Source: Savagea sp. (GTDB taxonomy: Bacteria > Bacillota > Bacilli > Bacillales_A > Planococcaceae). From it: a stretch of DNA of 12,317 nt. Shown here piece after piece: positions 1-6,930 of this stretch (positions within the stretch are counted from its first letter, which is position 1; the number at the start of each line of letters is the position of its first letter). The notes under the pieces are model-generated. The model was given only the letters and a program-made list of their open reading frames with translations, searched no databases and was not told where the DNA came from. Both the position numbers and the translations under genes were made by a program. The stretch spans positions 1-12,317 of the forward strand of contig JASLCF010000073.1 in assembly GCA_030146155.1 (NCBI GenBank), written 5' to 3'.

Positions 1-53
1 AGCTCACCGCGCGCCCCACCGAACGCGTCCGCTCGGAACGTCAATCAACAACG
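1..53. repeat. GC-rich fragment, possible end of an interspersed repeat
   Basis: The first 40 bases contain 30 G or C, in clear contrast to the AT-rich sequence that follows. The segment with CGCGTCCGCTCGGAACG and then CAATCAACAAC resembles, from memory, one edge of the high-GC interspersed repeats found between genes in Planococcaceae and Bacillaceae. Only one edge is in the window, so neither the length nor the identity of the element can be settled. No reading frame with recognisable protein sequence was seen in it. It could instead be the end of a GC-rich terminator or an assembly edge. Confidence 0.35.
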
Positions 54-161
54 CTTATGATTCATCGTAAAAGGAAGCCAACCTCATTATATTTTGAAGC
101 ATTTTACCTGGATCAAATAATCACCCACAAAAACTTGACTCAATCTATATAGTCAGAAAAA

Positions 162-190
162 TAGAAATTTTTTCCGTTTTATGTTATAAT
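162..190 (+). promoter_or_regulatory. σA-type extended -10 promoter for the DUF2187 gene
   Basis: A perfect TATAAT (185-190) is preceded by TG at 182-183, giving an extended -10 element. Seventeen bases upstream is TAGAAA (162-167), which matches 4 of 6 bases of the -35 consensus. Transcription should start near 197, leaving a leader of roughly 95 nt before the TTG start at 294. An 8-bp perfect palindrome, ATCATGAT (189-196), overlaps the end of the -10 box and the start point and could be an operator half. Confidence 0.6.
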
Positions 191-223
191 CATGATATAC
201 CAAAAATAAGATGTGTACTTGTT

Positions 224-256
224 GTTCAATAACTGACCAGTTTTTGAACTTTTTTT
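224..256 (+). terminator. Terminator-like hairpin in the leader of the DUF2187 gene
   Basis: GTTCAA (224-229) pairs with TTGAAC (244-249) and the inner AACT (231-234) pairs with AGTT (239-242). Together they form a hairpin with one T-T mismatch and a GACC loop. It is followed directly by seven T residues (250-256). The hairpin lies downstream of the probable promoter at 162-190 and upstream of the ribosome binding site. It could therefore act as an attenuator or end a short leader RNA. The flanking GATGTGT (210-216) and ACACATC (266-272) are complementary and could enclose it. No known riboswitch class was recognised. Confidence 0.5.
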
Positions 257-293
257 ATACGATACACACATCAAAATGAGGGAGGGAATTCGA

Positions 294-515
294 TTGTCAT
301 TTCCAAGACAGGAAAAAAAGGTTTCGGATTTCGTCGCAGCTCGCCAAATCGATGAAAAAATTTCATTTGTAAGAAATGAGCATAAAGTCATCGGAAAAAT
401 TCATAAAATTTTAGACAACTCTGTCATTGTAAAAATTTCAGAAAGAGATGCACTCAAGATTGGTGCACCTTCAGATATGACAGTAGTTTCGCACAAGAAG
501 TATTCGATTGTTTAA
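294..515 (+). CDS. DUF2187 family small protein
   Basis: Encodes about 73 residues. The part from about residue 20 to the end matches the DUF2187 pattern: a short β-rich domain with KVIGKIHKI, then NSVIVKIS, a conserved LKIG turn, and MTVVSHKKYSIV at the C-terminus. Similar small proteins such as Bacillus YkvS have no established function, and none is proposed here. The start chosen is TTG at 294, because GGGAGGG (280-286) lies 7 nt before it. The in-frame ATG at 276 has no Shine-Dalgarno sequence and overlaps that same purine run. The N-terminal 20 residues are charged and polar, with no signal peptide or membrane segment, so the product is probably cytosolic. The gene is monocistronic, with an extended -10 promoter, a hairpin-bearing leader and its own terminator. 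Confidence 0.8.
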   Translation: MSFPRQEKKVSDFVAARQIDEKISFVRNEHKVIGKIHKILDNSVIVKISERDALKIGAPSDMTVVSHKKYSIV

Positions 516-561
516 TTTTCAAGCACTTGAAATAAAAAAGTAAGAGACTCGGTAAACAAAT

Positions 562-596
562 CACACTATGTTAAAATAAACAGAGTGTGGTTTTTT
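562..596 (+). terminator. Rho-independent terminator after the DUF2187 gene
   Basis: CACACTATGTT (562-572) pairs with AACAGAGTGTG (579-589) with one mismatch, around the 6-base loop AAAATA. A T-run follows (591-596). The stem overlaps an in-frame GTG at 587, which argues against using that codon as the start of the next gene. Confidence 0.8.
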
Positions 597-619
597 ATTA
601 TGTCAAAAAGAGGTGGGTC

Positions 620-1252
620 ATGAAAAAAATAATAGATGTTACTTTTATTTTAATGGGCATCAGTTACTTGTTATTCATTCCAGATAATCAAACAACAGTC
701 AATGTCATCATGAAGATTATTCCCATTATTTTGTTAGTTGTCATGACTTTTTTAGCACATACTTCCTATACAAAATGGATTCGAATTGGACTGGTGTTCA
801 GTTTGATTGCGGATGGTGCGATTATCTTTTACTTTATCGCGGGCTTAGCTTTCTTCCTCCTTGCACATCTCTTTTATATTCGTGCATTTTTATTACATAA
901 AGAAAGAAAAGTTCCCATGCATATAGGTATTCCATTAATCCTTTATGCTATCGCGATAGGAATATGGTTAGTCAGCCATATTTGGCAAGACGACTTATTC
1001 CTGGCTTTTGCTGTAGCAGTGTATGTTACAGTTATCTTTTTAATGGGATGGACTGCTGTTCAGACAAACAATAAACCAGCGATAATCGGTGCATTTTTGT
1101 TCATTCTGTCGGACTCCGTACTAGGGGTCAATGAGTTTATTTTTGACGTACCATTTGCACGTTATATTCTTATGGTACTGTATTACAGTGCGCAACTATT
1201 CATCGCTACAAGCGTACTCACTATGGGGAAAAGAAAGAGGGGAATTCGATGA
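620..1252 (+). CDS. Lysoplasmalogenase family protein (YhhN/TMEM86 type)
   Basis: A 210-residue polytopic membrane protein with about seven to eight hydrophobic segments. It carries the landmarks of the YhhN family: MKIIP at 31-35, FSLIADG at 60-66, a GLAFFLLAH segment with His83, GAFLFILSDS at 157-166 and YYSAQ at 188-192. Characterised members hydrolyse the vinyl-ether bond of lysoplasmalogens to give an aldehyde and a glycerophospho-head group; the role of bacterial members is less clear. The start is ATG at 620, preceded by AGAGGTGG (609-616). The in-frame GTG at 587 lies inside the previous gene's terminator stem and has no ribosome binding site. The C-terminus ends in a basic tail (KRKRGIR), consistent with a cytoplasmic end. 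The stop codon overlaps the pepT start (ATGA), so the two genes are probably translationally coupled. Confidence 0.8.
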   Translation: MKKIIDVTFILMGISYLLFIPDNQTTVNVIMKIIPIILLVVMTFLAHTSYTKWIRIGLVFSLIADGAIIFYFIAGLAFFLLAHLFYIRAFLLHKERKVPMHIGIPLILYAIAIGIWLVSHIWQDDLFLAFAVAVYVTVIFLMGWTAVQTNNKPAIIGAFLFILSDSVLGVNEFIFDVPFARYILMVLYYSAQLFIATSVLTMGKRKRGIR

Positions 1253-2472
1253 AAGAACAGTTAATTGAAAGGCTCACACGTTACGTGAAAATCGACACAC
1301 AATCAGACAGCAAAAGTAAAACAACTCCATCAACAGCAGGACAATGGGATTTACTTCACTTGCTGAAAGAAGAAATGGAAGCACTCAATCTCGTAAATAT
1401 TTCTTTAGATGAGAATGGCTACTTATTCGGAACATTGCCTACAAACCAACCAGGAGAACAACCTACAATAGGTTTACTCGCTCATGTGGATACAGCTACT
1501 GATTACACAGGTAAACATGTAAAACCACAACGAATTGATCATTACAATGGGAAAGATATCGTTTTAAATGACGAAACAACAATGTTTGTCAAAGATTTCC
1601 CTAACCTTAATCAATATGTAGGACATACTTTACTCACAACAGATGGAACGACACTTCTTGGAGCTGATGACAAAGCAGGAATTGCAATTATTTTATCTGC
1701 TATTGCGTACTTTAACGCACATCCTGAACTTCCGCGCGTCAACTTAAGAGTTGGCTTTACTCCTGATGAAGAAATTGGACGTGGACCTCATTTATTTGAT
1801 GTGGAAGCATTTGGAGCAGACTTCGCTTACACATTAGACGGTGGCCCACTTGGAGAACTTCAATATGAGAGTTTTAACGCAGCAGGTGCAACGATTCATT
1901 TCAAAGGAGTGAACATTCACCCAGGAACAGCCAAAGATAAATTGGTTAATTCTCTTCTGTTAGCTCATGAATTCCAGCAACTAATGCCTGTTGATGCGGT
2001 GCCTGAAAAAACAGATGGCTATGAAGGCTTCATTTATTTAATGGAAGTTGAAGGAACAACTGAACAAACAACTCTTTCATACATTGTAAGAGATTTTGAC
2101 CGAGAGGCTTTTGAAGAAAAGAAACAAACGCTGAGAGAAGCAACAAAACAAATTCAAGAAAAATATGGAGAAGATGCAGCACAAATTGAGTTGACCGATC
2201 AATACTACAATATGCGTGAAAAAATTGAACCTGTGATTGAAATTGTAGATGCTGTTGAACAAATCATGCATGATTTAAACATTCAACCCATCATCGAACC
2301 GATTCGTGGTGGCACAGACGGTTCTCAACTTTCTTATATGGGTATGCCAACACCTAATATTTTTACTGGCGGTGAAAACTATCACGGCAAGTTCGAATTT
2401 ATTTCGGCTGATAATATGCAGAAGTCTACAGAAGTTGTGATTGAAATCGGAAAACGTTTCGTACGTCAATAA
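1249..2472 (+). CDS. pepT: Peptidase T (tripeptide aminopeptidase)
   Basis: A cytosolic dizinc aminopeptidase of the M20B family that removes the N-terminal residue from tripeptides. The 407-residue length is the family norm. Metal and catalytic residues sit where expected: HVD (His79, catalytic Asp81), GADD (Asp141 bridging), DEE (catalytic Glu174, zinc-binding Glu175), LDGG (Asp197) and, near the C-terminus, NYHGK (His379). The segment between about 205 and 320 is the lid/dimerisation domain. The ATG at 1249 overlaps the preceding stop by 4 bp and has AAAGAGGGG just upstream (1234-1242), so it is probably expressed from the upstream promoter. No internal promoter or terminator separates it from the lysoplasmalogenase gene. 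The gene is intact and ends at a convergent hairpin shared with cstB. Confidence 0.95.
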   Translation: MKEQLIERLTRYVKIDTQSDSKSKTTPSTAGQWDLLHLLKEEMEALNLVNISLDENGYLFGTLPTNQPGEQPTIGLLAHVDTATDYTGKHVKPQRIDHYNGKDIVLNDETTMFVKDFPNLNQYVGHTLLTTDGTTLLGADDKAGIAIILSAIAYFNAHPELPRVNLRVGFTPDEEIGRGPHLFDVEAFGADFAYTLDGGPLGELQYESFNAAGATIHFKGVNIHPGTAKDKLVNSLLLAHEFQQLMPVDAVPEKTDGYEGFIYLMEVEGTTEQTTLSYIVRDFDREAFEEKKQTLREATKQIQEKYGEDAAQIELTDQYYNMREKIEPVIEIVDAVEQIMHDLNIQPIIEPIRGGTDGSQLSYMGMPTPNIFTGGENYHGKFEFISADNMQKSTEVVIEIGKRFVRQ

Positions 2473-2519
2473 TTTTTATGAACACATACCAGCGCCTATC
2501 TAGTCGTTGAAAATACAAC

Positions 2520-2591
2520 AAACAGCTACTCTTCTGTCTAATCCTCCGTGAATATTTAACGGAGGGTGGACAAATAAGAGTAGCTGTTTTT
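2520..2591. terminator. Branched bidirectional terminator between pepT and cstB
   Basis: A perfect 14-bp outer stem (2520-2533 with 2576-2589) encloses an inner perfect 7-bp stem, CCTCCGT (2543-2549) with ACGGAGG (2559-2565). GTC (2536-2538) and GAC (2569-2571) can add a connecting pair. On the plus strand the outer stem ends in five T residues (2587-2591). On the minus strand it is followed by a weaker T-rich stretch. It begins directly after the cstB stop codon. At about 70 nt it is much longer than the other terminators in the window. Confidence 0.75.
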
Positions 2592-3971
2592 CTATGCCTT
2601 CAATTGTTGGTAAGAACCTATTAAATTAGAAATATGAGAATATCCGCGACTCGCTAAGTAACTAGAAGCGATGGCCGACCTTGCCCCTGACACACAGTGG
2701 ACATACAACTTCTGTGTCGGATCTTGTTGCTGATAGGACTGAATAAGCCCTACAAAATGATGAACAGCTTGCTCATGATGACCTTCTTGCCATTCTGTTT
2801 CATTTCGAACATCTAACAAGACACTACCTGGTTCTACTGAGCTAGAAGAGGCTTGAATAAATTCATAAGAAGCTTTATCTTCCTCGATGATATCCATCCA
2901 TTGTTCATCCATTTGATAAGCTACCTCGTCAACGCCAATGGATTGTAAAGCAATCATAATCTCTTGAAGATGGTTCGTTCCACCAATGAGTAAAATGGAT
3001 TCCTCCACATTAATTAGCCAACCTGCCCATGTTGAAAAATCTGACAACGTATAAGGAATATTGACACTGCGGGGCAATAACTGTTGATGGGCTTCTTCAG
3101 CAGGCCTCACATCAATACGTTGAGACGTTTGTTCAAAGGCAAGACGGGCCTCTTCCGCAGTTGATACAACTTTTTGAACAACAGGCTGTACCACTGAAGG
3201 ACCCTGACGATTCATCTCTTTCATACGTGCAAAATAAACAGGTGCCTCTGGTTGATCTTTTAACAACGTTTCAATAAATGTTTCTTCATCCTCAATTTGC
3301 ATAGCCCAGTTAAATTGCAATTCATAACCTACCGTCGATAGCGGGACCGCACCGAGCGACTTCCCACAAGCACTCCCTGCTCCATGGCCTGGCCAAACGA
3401 TTAAATGCTCAGGAAGTGCCTTAAAACGCTGCAATGATTCAAACATTTGTTGACCACCTATTGCCGATGTTCCTTTTGCACCTGCAGCTTTTTCTAACAA
3501 GTCTGGTCTACCTACATCACCTACAAAAACAAAATCTCCCGTTAAAATACCTAGAGGCTCTGTAGCTCCTCCCCCACGGTCTGTCACGAATAAAGAGATA
3601 CTTTCTGGTGTGTGACCTGGCGTGTGCCAAACATCAAAATCGATATTACCAATTGAAAAACGGTCACCCTCACCAATTTCAATCGCCTGTACTTCTTCTA
3701 CAAAACGGTAACGCCACTCGTCACCGCCTTCTTTAGATAAGTAAAGTTGCGCTCCCTCTTCTACGGCTAATTGACGTGCACCTGATACGTAATCAGCATG
3801 AATATGTGTATCCACTGCTGCTGTAATCTTCATTCCTTCTTTTTGAGCTGCTTCTACGATATGTGCATAATATCTTGGTGGATCTACAATAATGGCTTCC
3901 CCTGTTTTTTGACACCCAATTAAATAGGCATTTTGTGCAAGTTTTTGATCTGTAAATGTACGAAATAACAA
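2592..3971 (-). CDS. cstB: CstB-like persulfide dioxygenase-rhodanese fusion
   Basis: A 459-residue cytosolic protein with the CstB architecture. The N-terminal metallo-β-lactamase persulfide dioxygenase domain (about 1-240) has THIHADY (His56, His58, Asp60), PGHTPE (His120), TGD (Asp146) and WPGHG (His196). By homology to ETHE1 the non-haem iron ligands should be His56, His120 and Asp146. GSACGK carries Cys202, equivalent to the conserved cysteine of S. aureus CstB. A middle rhodanese-like domain (about 265-355) lacks an active-site cysteine. The C-terminal rhodanese domain (about 370-459) has HCVSGARS with Cys426. CstB oxidises persulfides such as CoA persulfide and yields thiosulfate. The TTG start at 3971 has GAGGAG 8 nt upstream (3980-3985) and aligns with the known N-terminus. 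The longer GTG start at 3980 overlaps that ribosome binding site. CstR, CstA and Sqr are not in the window. Confidence 0.88.
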   Translation of the reverse strand: MLFRTFTDQKLAQNAYLIGCQKTGEAIIVDPPRYYAHIVEAAQKEGMKITAAVDTHIHADYVSGARQLAVEEGAQLYLSKEGGDEWRYRFVEEVQAIEIGEGDRFSIGNIDFDVWHTPGHTPESISLFVTDRGGGATEPLGILTGDFVFVGDVGRPDLLEKAAGAKGTSAIGGQQMFESLQRFKALPEHLIVWPGHGAGSACGKSLGAVPLSTVGYELQFNWAMQIEDEETFIETLLKDQPEAPVYFARMKEMNRQGPSVVQPVVQKVVSTAEEARLAFEQTSQRIDVRPAEEAHQQLLPRSVNIPYTLSDFSTWAGWLINVEESILLIGGTNHLQEIMIALQSIGVDEVAYQMDEQWMDIIEEDKASYEFIQASSSSVEPGSVLLDVRNETEWQEGHHEQAVHHFVGLIQSYQQQDPTQKLYVHCVSGARSAIASSYLASRGYSHISNLIGSYQQLKA

Positions 3972-4011
3972 CCGGCTCACTCCTCAATAACATTTCATTA
4001 AAATTTCATTC

Positions 4012-4040
4012 ATTATAACCGATATTTTTTGTTTTCCCTA
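4012..4040 (-). promoter_or_regulatory. Possible σA promoter for cstB
   Basis: Read on the minus strand, a perfect TATAAT (4012-4017) lies 17 bp downstream of TAGGGA (4035-4040), which matches only 3 of 6 -35 bases. It falls in the 78-bp gap before cstB. The weak -35 would fit an activated or repressed promoter. No recognisable CstR operator was found. Read-through from the CoA-transferase gene remains possible because the gap has no terminator. Confidence 0.35.
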
Positions 4041-4049
4041 CTTTACTGC

Positions 4050-5318
4050 TTAAATATAAATGCCCGCTTTTTTAGATTCATAGAGTAACCGTTCTCTAAA
4101 CTTCGGATGAGCAATTCCGATGAGCGCCTCAGCTCGTGCACTTAAAGAGCGACCATATAATCTTGCAATGCCATATTCCGTCACAATATGGTCTACGTCA
4201 TTCTTACTCGTTGACACAACAGAACCTGTGGATAAGTGAGCAACAATTCTAGAAATCTCATCATTCTTTGCCGTCGAATGCAGACAAATAAATCCTTTCC
4301 CTTCTTTCGCAAAGTGTACAGCTCTGGAGAAATCAGCTTGTCCACCTGTGGATGAATAGTACCTTCCAGCAATTGTTTCAGATGCACATTGCCCATAAAG
4401 ATCGACTTCTGTTGTTGCATTGATCGATACAATACGTTCCTCTTTTGCAATTTCACAAGGGTGATTTACTTGACTCACTGGTAATAACTCGACCAGTGGA
4501 TTATTATTCATAAATTTGTATAATCTGTCTGTTCCTAAGGCAAATGTCCCGATAATTTTATTCACATGTGTATACTTTTCTGTTCCATCGACTGCCCCGC
4601 TTTCAACTAGATCGACAATTCCTTCTGTTAATAACTCCGTATGAATACCAAGTTTCTTATGATTTTTTAAAAGACGGGTGACTGCATCTGGAATAGAACC
4701 TATCCCCACCTGAATCGTGTCCCCATTGTTCACTCTTTCAGCTATTTGTTCAGCTATTTTTTGATCTTTGTCCGAGATTCGACCATTTTTTAATTGTAAT
4801 AAAGACTGGTGATGTTCAACCATCCCCAATACTTGTGTGTAATGAATTTGATTTCTTCCTACTGTACGTGGCATATGTCGATTGACTTCTACCACAAAAG
4901 GCACCTTCCCTACAAATTCTGAAATGTAATCGGATTGTGTCCCTAAAGAAAAATAACCATGCTCGTCCATTGGAGAAACCACTGTCATAATCAGAGAGAG
5001 CCTAGTCGATTGTTTTAAAATTTTTGGCATTTCATGAAAATGATTGGGTACTAACTCTACCTGCTGTTCATGAAAAGCTTGACGATTGGCATCACTTAAA
5101 AAATAAGAAATATGACGCAAACGCGTACCATATACTTGTTTCATATATTCTCTTTGTCGCAATGGTAAAATTTGATGAATGCTTACATGATTGAGTTGTT
5201 CATTCCCCGCTTCGAGCCAATCTAGTAAACGATGTGGTTCTCCATTTCCTGGTGGAATAATAATATCTGCTCCTTCTGGAATAACATCCATTAAGGTATC
5301 TTTTGTAAAAGTTATCAT
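4050..5318 (-). CDS. Acetyl-CoA hydrolase/CoA-transferase family protein
   Basis: A 422-residue cytosolic enzyme of the acetyl-CoA hydrolase/transferase family, which includes 4-hydroxybutyrate CoA-transferase, Cat1 and succinyl-CoA:acetate CoA-transferase. The first half is the N-terminal family domain. A glycine-rich loop, VGIGSIPDA (204-212), is followed by HTELLTEG (226-233), whose Glu228 is the likely catalytic residue that forms the glutamyl-CoA thioester in family I transferases. The C-terminal domain has the conserved GGQADF segment and a late HIVTEYGIARL-type motif. The substrate pair cannot be read from the sequence; acetate or another short acyl-CoA is likely. ATG at 5318 has a usable AGGTAGGTG ribosome binding site. 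The gene precedes cstB by 78 bp on the same strand, so they may be co-transcribed. Confidence 0.85.
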   Translation of the reverse strand: MITFTKDTLMDVIPEGADIIIPPGNGEPHRLLDWLEAGNEQLNHVSIHQILPLRQREYMKQVYGTRLRHISYFLSDANRQAFHEQQVELVPNHFHEMPKILKQSTRLSLIMTVVSPMDEHGYFSLGTQSDYISEFVGKVPFVVEVNRHMPRTVGRNQIHYTQVLGMVEHHQSLLQLKNGRISDKDQKIAEQIAERVNNGDTIQVGIGSIPDAVTRLLKNHKKLGIHTELLTEGIVDLVESGAVDGTEKYTHVNKIIGTFALGTDRLYKFMNNNPLVELLPVSQVNHPCEIAKEERIVSINATTEVDLYGQCASETIAGRYYSSTGGQADFSRAVHFAKEGKGFICLHSTAKNDEISRIVAHLSTGSVVSTSKNDVDHIVTEYGIARLYGRSLSARAEALIGIAHPKFRERLLYESKKAGIYI

Positions 5319-5345
5319 CTGCTATTAGCACCTACCTTTAATTTC

Positions 5346-5374
5346 ATCCTACACAATTCAACTCTAAATGCCAA
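5346..5374 (-). promoter_or_regulatory. σA-type promoter for the CoA-transferase gene
   Basis: On the minus strand TTGGCA (5369-5374, 5 of 6 bases of the -35 consensus) is separated by exactly 17 bp from TAGGAT (5346-5351, 4 of 6 bases of the -10 consensus). It lies just upstream of the ribosome binding site and downstream of the terminator of the AI-2E gene, so it should start the CoA-transferase transcript. Confidence 0.5.
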
Positions 5375-5410
5375 TACGCAACTGTCATCATTTTCTATGT
5401 ATGAAAGAAA

Positions 5411-5440
5411 AAAAGTGTACTCATCATCGAGTACACTTTT
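5411..5440 (-). terminator. Terminator of the AI-2E family gene
   Basis: A perfect 12-bp stem, AAAAGTGTACTC (5411-5422) with GAGTACACTTTT (5429-5440), encloses a 6-base loop. On the minus strand it is followed by a long T-rich run. It sits 6 bases after the stop codon of the AI-2E family gene. The stem is symmetrical enough to work partly on the plus strand too, but nothing is transcribed towards it from that side. Confidence 0.88.
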
Positions 5441-5446
5441 CTTCTA

Positions 5447-6526
5447 CTATATTTGTTTCGTCGCCGCTACTTTAATAGCTTGACGTTGTTCATAAATATT
5501 TTTTACAATCGCTCGAATCACCGCATAAGTTGGAATAGCGATCAAAATGCCTAGGAATCCAGCAATATTTCCTGCTGCTAAAATTAATGTAATTACTGTT
5601 AACGGGTGAATAGACAACGTTTTACCCATCACATTTGGCGTAATTAAGTTACTATCTGTTTGCTGTGCAATTAAAGTTACTAACCCTACCCAAAATACAA
5701 GGGTTGGATCTTGTAAATAACCAATCACAATGGCTGGGACTACTGCAATCCACGGGCCAATAAACGGAATCAAATTCATAAATAATGCAAAAATAGCTAA
5801 CAACAATGCATACTCTAAACCGATTAATTTATAACCAATAAAAATAAGTAATGCCAATATCGCACTAATTAAAAATTGCCCTTGAATATAGTTTTTCAAG
5901 ACATCATTAATATCTCTCAATGTCTTCTCTAACCATTTCTTTCGTTCTCCAGTAAAGAACTGTGTCACAAAAGGAATAAACTTCTCATGATCTTTCAACA
6001 TAAAGATAAAGAAGAACGGCACTAGAATTAATAAAAATACGGCTTGGAACAAGGACTGAAGGAATTGTACAATCCATTTACCAAAACCTACCGCAAAAGC
6101 TTGTGCAGAATCTACTGCTTCGTCAATCCACGTTTTTACGTTGTCAGGCAAATCTTCTCTTTTTTCTAAAGCATAATCTTTCAAATCATCCAATTCGTTT
6201 GCATACTGTGGTGCATTTTTAACGAATGCATTCACTTGCTCACCAACGGGTGGACCAATAATCGCAACAAATATATAAATAATTAATCCCAGCCCCATGA
6301 GAATGGTTAAAATACTTCCCCAACGTGGCACTTTTCTCTTTTCAAGAAAGCGTTGGATAGGTTCTGTCATATAAAACAAAACACCACCTAAAAGAAGTGG
6401 AAAAAAGATGGTTTTTGCAATAATAACAAATGGAGTAAACAAAAAGCTAATGCTCAAAAAATATTTAATAATTAAAATCGTCAGTAAAACGGCGACGCCT
6501 ACTTGAAACCATTTCTTATTTGTCAT
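5447..6526 (-). CDS. AI-2E family transporter (PerM/YueF-like membrane protein)
   Basis: About 359 residues with some eight hydrophobic segments: two or three near the N-terminus, a soluble charged stretch in the middle (EKREDLPDNVKTWIDEAVDS), and a compact C-terminal bundle. The family signature lies in the second half: NLIPFIGPWIAVVPA, then NLITPNVMGKTLSIHPL, then a GxLGILIAIP-type segment. Members include TqsA (autoinducer-2 export), YueF and transporters coupled to Na+ or H+; the substrate here is unknown. The start chosen is ATG at 6526 (MTNKKWF, as in relatives), with GTGGGGGT 6 nt upstream. An in-frame ATG at 6574, with AAAGGA upstream, would add 16 unusual residues and cannot be excluded. 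It is transcribed alone, divergent from csbD, and ends at a strong terminator. Confidence 0.85.
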   Translation of the reverse strand: MTNKKWFQVGVAVLLTILIIKYFLSISFLFTPFVIIAKTIFFPLLLGGVLFYMTEPIQRFLEKRKVPRWGSILTILMGLGLIIYIFVAIIGPPVGEQVNAFVKNAPQYANELDDLKDYALEKREDLPDNVKTWIDEAVDSAQAFAVGFGKWIVQFLQSLFQAVFLLILVPFFFIFMLKDHEKFIPFVTQFFTGERKKWLEKTLRDINDVLKNYIQGQFLISAILALLIFIGYKLIGLEYALLLAIFALFMNLIPFIGPWIAVVPAIVIGYLQDPTLVFWVGLVTLIAQQTDSNLITPNVMGKTLSIHPLTVITLILAAGNIAGFLGILIAIPTYAVIRAIVKNIYEQRQAIKVAATKQI

Positions 6527-6597
6527 TTCTATACCCCCACTCATTGATATATTTAGTATACTACTTCGTTGCATAAAAAGTTCCTTTTTTTTAATAG

Positions 6598-6623
6598 GTT
6601 TGTTTTTTTACTCAACGGGGAAT
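6598..6623 (+). promoter_or_regulatory. σB-like promoter for csbD
   Basis: GTTTGT (6598-6603) and GGGAAT (6618-6623) are 14 bp apart. They match 4 of 6 and 5 of 6 bases of the Bacillus σB consensus GTTTAA-N12-15-GGGTAT. The position, about 40 nt before the csbD start, fits. The csbD family is named for control by σB, which supports the call. Confidence 0.55.
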
Positions 6624-6660
6624 AGCACTATAAGAATAAAAATAGAGGAGGAATTACACA

Positions 6661-6921
6661 ATGAGTGGATTTAAAAATAAAGCTAAAGGTACAATGAATG
6701 AAATTAAAGGGGAAGTCAAAGAAACAACAGGTAAAATTTTTAATGATAAATCCTTGCAAGCTAAGGGAGTTGCTGATAAAGTAAAAGGGAAGGCACAAAA
6801 AGCAGTTGGCGAAGTGCAAGATGGCACTAAAGAGGTTTACGATGACGTCAAAAACGATGTGGAAGAAAAGGTAGACCATCTAAAAGATAAATTTGCGGAT
6901 AAGAATCCGGGTGTACGTTAG
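6661..6921 (+). CDS. csbD: CsbD family general-stress protein
   Basis: An 86-residue, highly charged and very hydrophilic protein. The N-terminal 60 residues carry the CsbD pattern: FKNKAKGTMNEIKGEVKE, then a LQAKGVADKVKGKAQ-type repeat and GEVQD. Glycines are spaced through lysine- and glutamate-rich helices. The function is not established; family members accumulate in general stress and stationary phase. The C-terminal 25 to 30 residues (VYDDVKNDVEEKVDHLKDKF and beyond) extend past the usual 60-70 residue length and could form an amphipathic helix. GAGGAGG (6645-6651) precedes the ATG. The gene is monocistronic, with a σB-like promoter upstream and a strong terminator downstream. A shorter related gene elsewhere in the genome is common for this family. 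Confidence 0.88.
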   Translation: MSGFKNKAKGTMNEIKGEVKETTGKIFNDKSLQAKGVADKVKGKAQKAVGEVQDGTKEVYDDVKNDVEEKVDHLKDKFADKNPGVR

Positions 6922-6930
6922 TCACCTTAA

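Noticed and set aside
284..1250. The 11-mer GGGAATTCGAT occurs before both the DUF2187 and pepT starts
   Set aside because: Both copies follow purine-rich ribosome binding sites and are too short to separate a regulatory motif from coincidence.
2592..3971. Metallo-β-lactamase/double rhodanese fusion as a novel gene fusion, with the cysteine-free middle rhodanese read as decay
   Set aside because: This exact order, including the inactive middle rhodanese domain, is the known architecture of CstB.
6628..6879. Antisense open frame across csbD
   Set aside because: It lies entirely on the opposite strand of a well-supported gene, has no ribosome binding site that I can see, and shows no family pattern.
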